Positions 57,815 through 58,140 of a DNA stretch of 58,140 bases are shown here, piece by piece. The notes under the pieces are model-generated. The model did no database searches and was not told the origin of the DNA. It worked only from the letters and a program-made list of their open reading frames with translations. The DNA comes from Variovorax sp. OK212 (GTDB lineage Bacteria > Pseudomonadota > Gammaproteobacteria > Burkholderiales > Burkholderiaceae_C), in the NCBI RefSeq assembly GCF_900112425.1, contig NZ_FOLP01000033.1, positions 1 to 58,140 of the forward strand, written 5' to 3'. The position numbers were made by a program, and so were the translations under genes. How positions within the stretch are numbered: position 1 is the first letter of the stretch; each line of letters begins with the position of its first letter.

Positions 57815-58140
57815 ATGCCTGTTTCACGAACAGCCTCCACGCCACTTCAACGCGCAGGCTGTTCGCAGCCGCAGCCGCAGCCCCAACCTCCCCGGCCGTC
57901 GGCGTCCGGCGCGCCCTGGACACGCTTCAAGCGGTGGACACTGCAACCGCGCTCCGCGGGCATGGCCGTGGCATGGCTCAGTCTCTATCTGGTCCTGACC
58001 ACGAACCGCGCACTGTGGAATGAACTGGCCCGCATCGGCGGCGTACCCAGCACCTACCTGCCCACCATCGCCGTCATGAGCCTGCTCACGCTGTGCGGCA
58101 CGGTGGCCATCCTGTCGTTCACGGCCTGGTCGCGCTGGAT
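57815..58140 (+). CDS. Probable phosphoethanolamine transferase (EptA-like), N-terminal part
   Basis: The first 108 residues are visible, continuing outside the window. After a proline/glutamine-rich start the sequence has a first membrane helix (AGMAVAWLSLYLVLTTNRAL), a periplasmic piece (WNELARIGGVPSTYLP), and a second helix (TIAVMSLLTLCGTVAILSF). This order, with NRALWNELA before the first loop, is like the N-terminus of EptA-type enzymes that add phosphoethanolamine to lipid A and can lower polymyxin susceptibility. The catalytic periplasmic domain is not in the window, so this call is tentative. Confidence 0.55.
   Translation, partial: MPVSRTASTPLQRAGCSQPQPQPQPPRPSASGAPWTRFKRWTLQPRSAGMAVAWLSLYLVLTTNRALWNELARIGGVPSTYLPTIAVMSLLTLCGTVAILSFTAWSRW

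Noticed and set aside
1..58140. CRISPR arrays, rRNA or tRNA genes
   Set aside because: No regularly spaced direct repeats with unique spacers, and no tRNA or rRNA-like sequence, were noticed.

Overview
The window looks like a chromosomal segment of a Burkholderiales bacterium, most likely Comamonadaceae and Variovorax-like. This is inferred from the high GC of the core genes, the solute receptors of the Bug (tripartite tricarboxylate transporter) type next to LysR genes and aromatic or short-chain dehydrogenase genes, a single-chain 1204-residue indolepyruvate ferredoxin oxidoreductase, and a BigR-type sulfur operon. No rRNA, tRNA or CRISPR array was recognised.

Region 1 (1-14111) is accessory DNA of visibly lower GC. 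It opens inside an IS3-family element that truncates an acetyltransferase gene. Then come about 16 short genes, all on the minus strand, mostly unrecognised or acetyltransferase/immunity-like. They are separated by a repeated motif of about 25 bp, read on the plus strand as roughly CCGGTT-N-TGGCCGACTGTAGCC and usually found 5-65 bp beyond a stop codon. The array looks like a one-gene-one-repeat cassette array, but the repeats do not show canonical integron attC cores. Two 140-bp inverted-repeat elements are inserted at the same GGCC of two motifs. A duplicated acetyltransferase is about 97% identical up to exactly TGGCCG of the motif and then diverges. A LysE exporter, a HAD-like protein, a large leucine-rich protein and two further immunity-like genes (one an Imm22 homologue with a transposase-like N-terminus) end the region.

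Region 2 (14518-21240) is a 2240-residue type V autotransporter with an extended signal peptide and beta-strand repeats.

Region 3 (21546-39067) is core metabolism and regulation: a SnoaL-like protein; indolepyruvate oxidoreductase divergent from an Lrp/AsnC regulator; a diguanylate cyclase; an aromatic meta-cleavage cluster (flavin hydroxylase, FAH-type hydrolase, extradiol dioxygenase, amidohydrolase, Bug receptor) divergent from a LysR regulator; a DUF305 / beta-propeller / ECF sigma / anti-sigma operon with a likely autoregulated ECF promoter; and another LysR gene.

Region 4 (39502-43686) is a tightly packed three-gene island of lower GC: an alpha/beta hydrolase, a caspase-like (C14) peptidase with an intact His-Cys dyad, and a 627-residue protein whose C-terminus looks like a prokaryotic YEATS domain. 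It is the best candidate here for an undescribed conflict or cell-suicide system.

Region 5 (44177-58140) has a Bug receptor plus dehydrogenase pair, then a stress block. That block holds hemerythrin, two universal stress proteins, an HtrA-type protease with a co-translated 57-residue peptide, a BigR/Blh/YeeE sulfur module, a fatty acid desaturase, a response regulator with a hybrid kinase, a Crp/Fnr regulator and an ornithine-carbamoyltransferase-like half protein. FNR-type boxes before several of these genes suggest a low-oxygen regulon. The window ends inside a probable phosphoethanolamine transferase gene.
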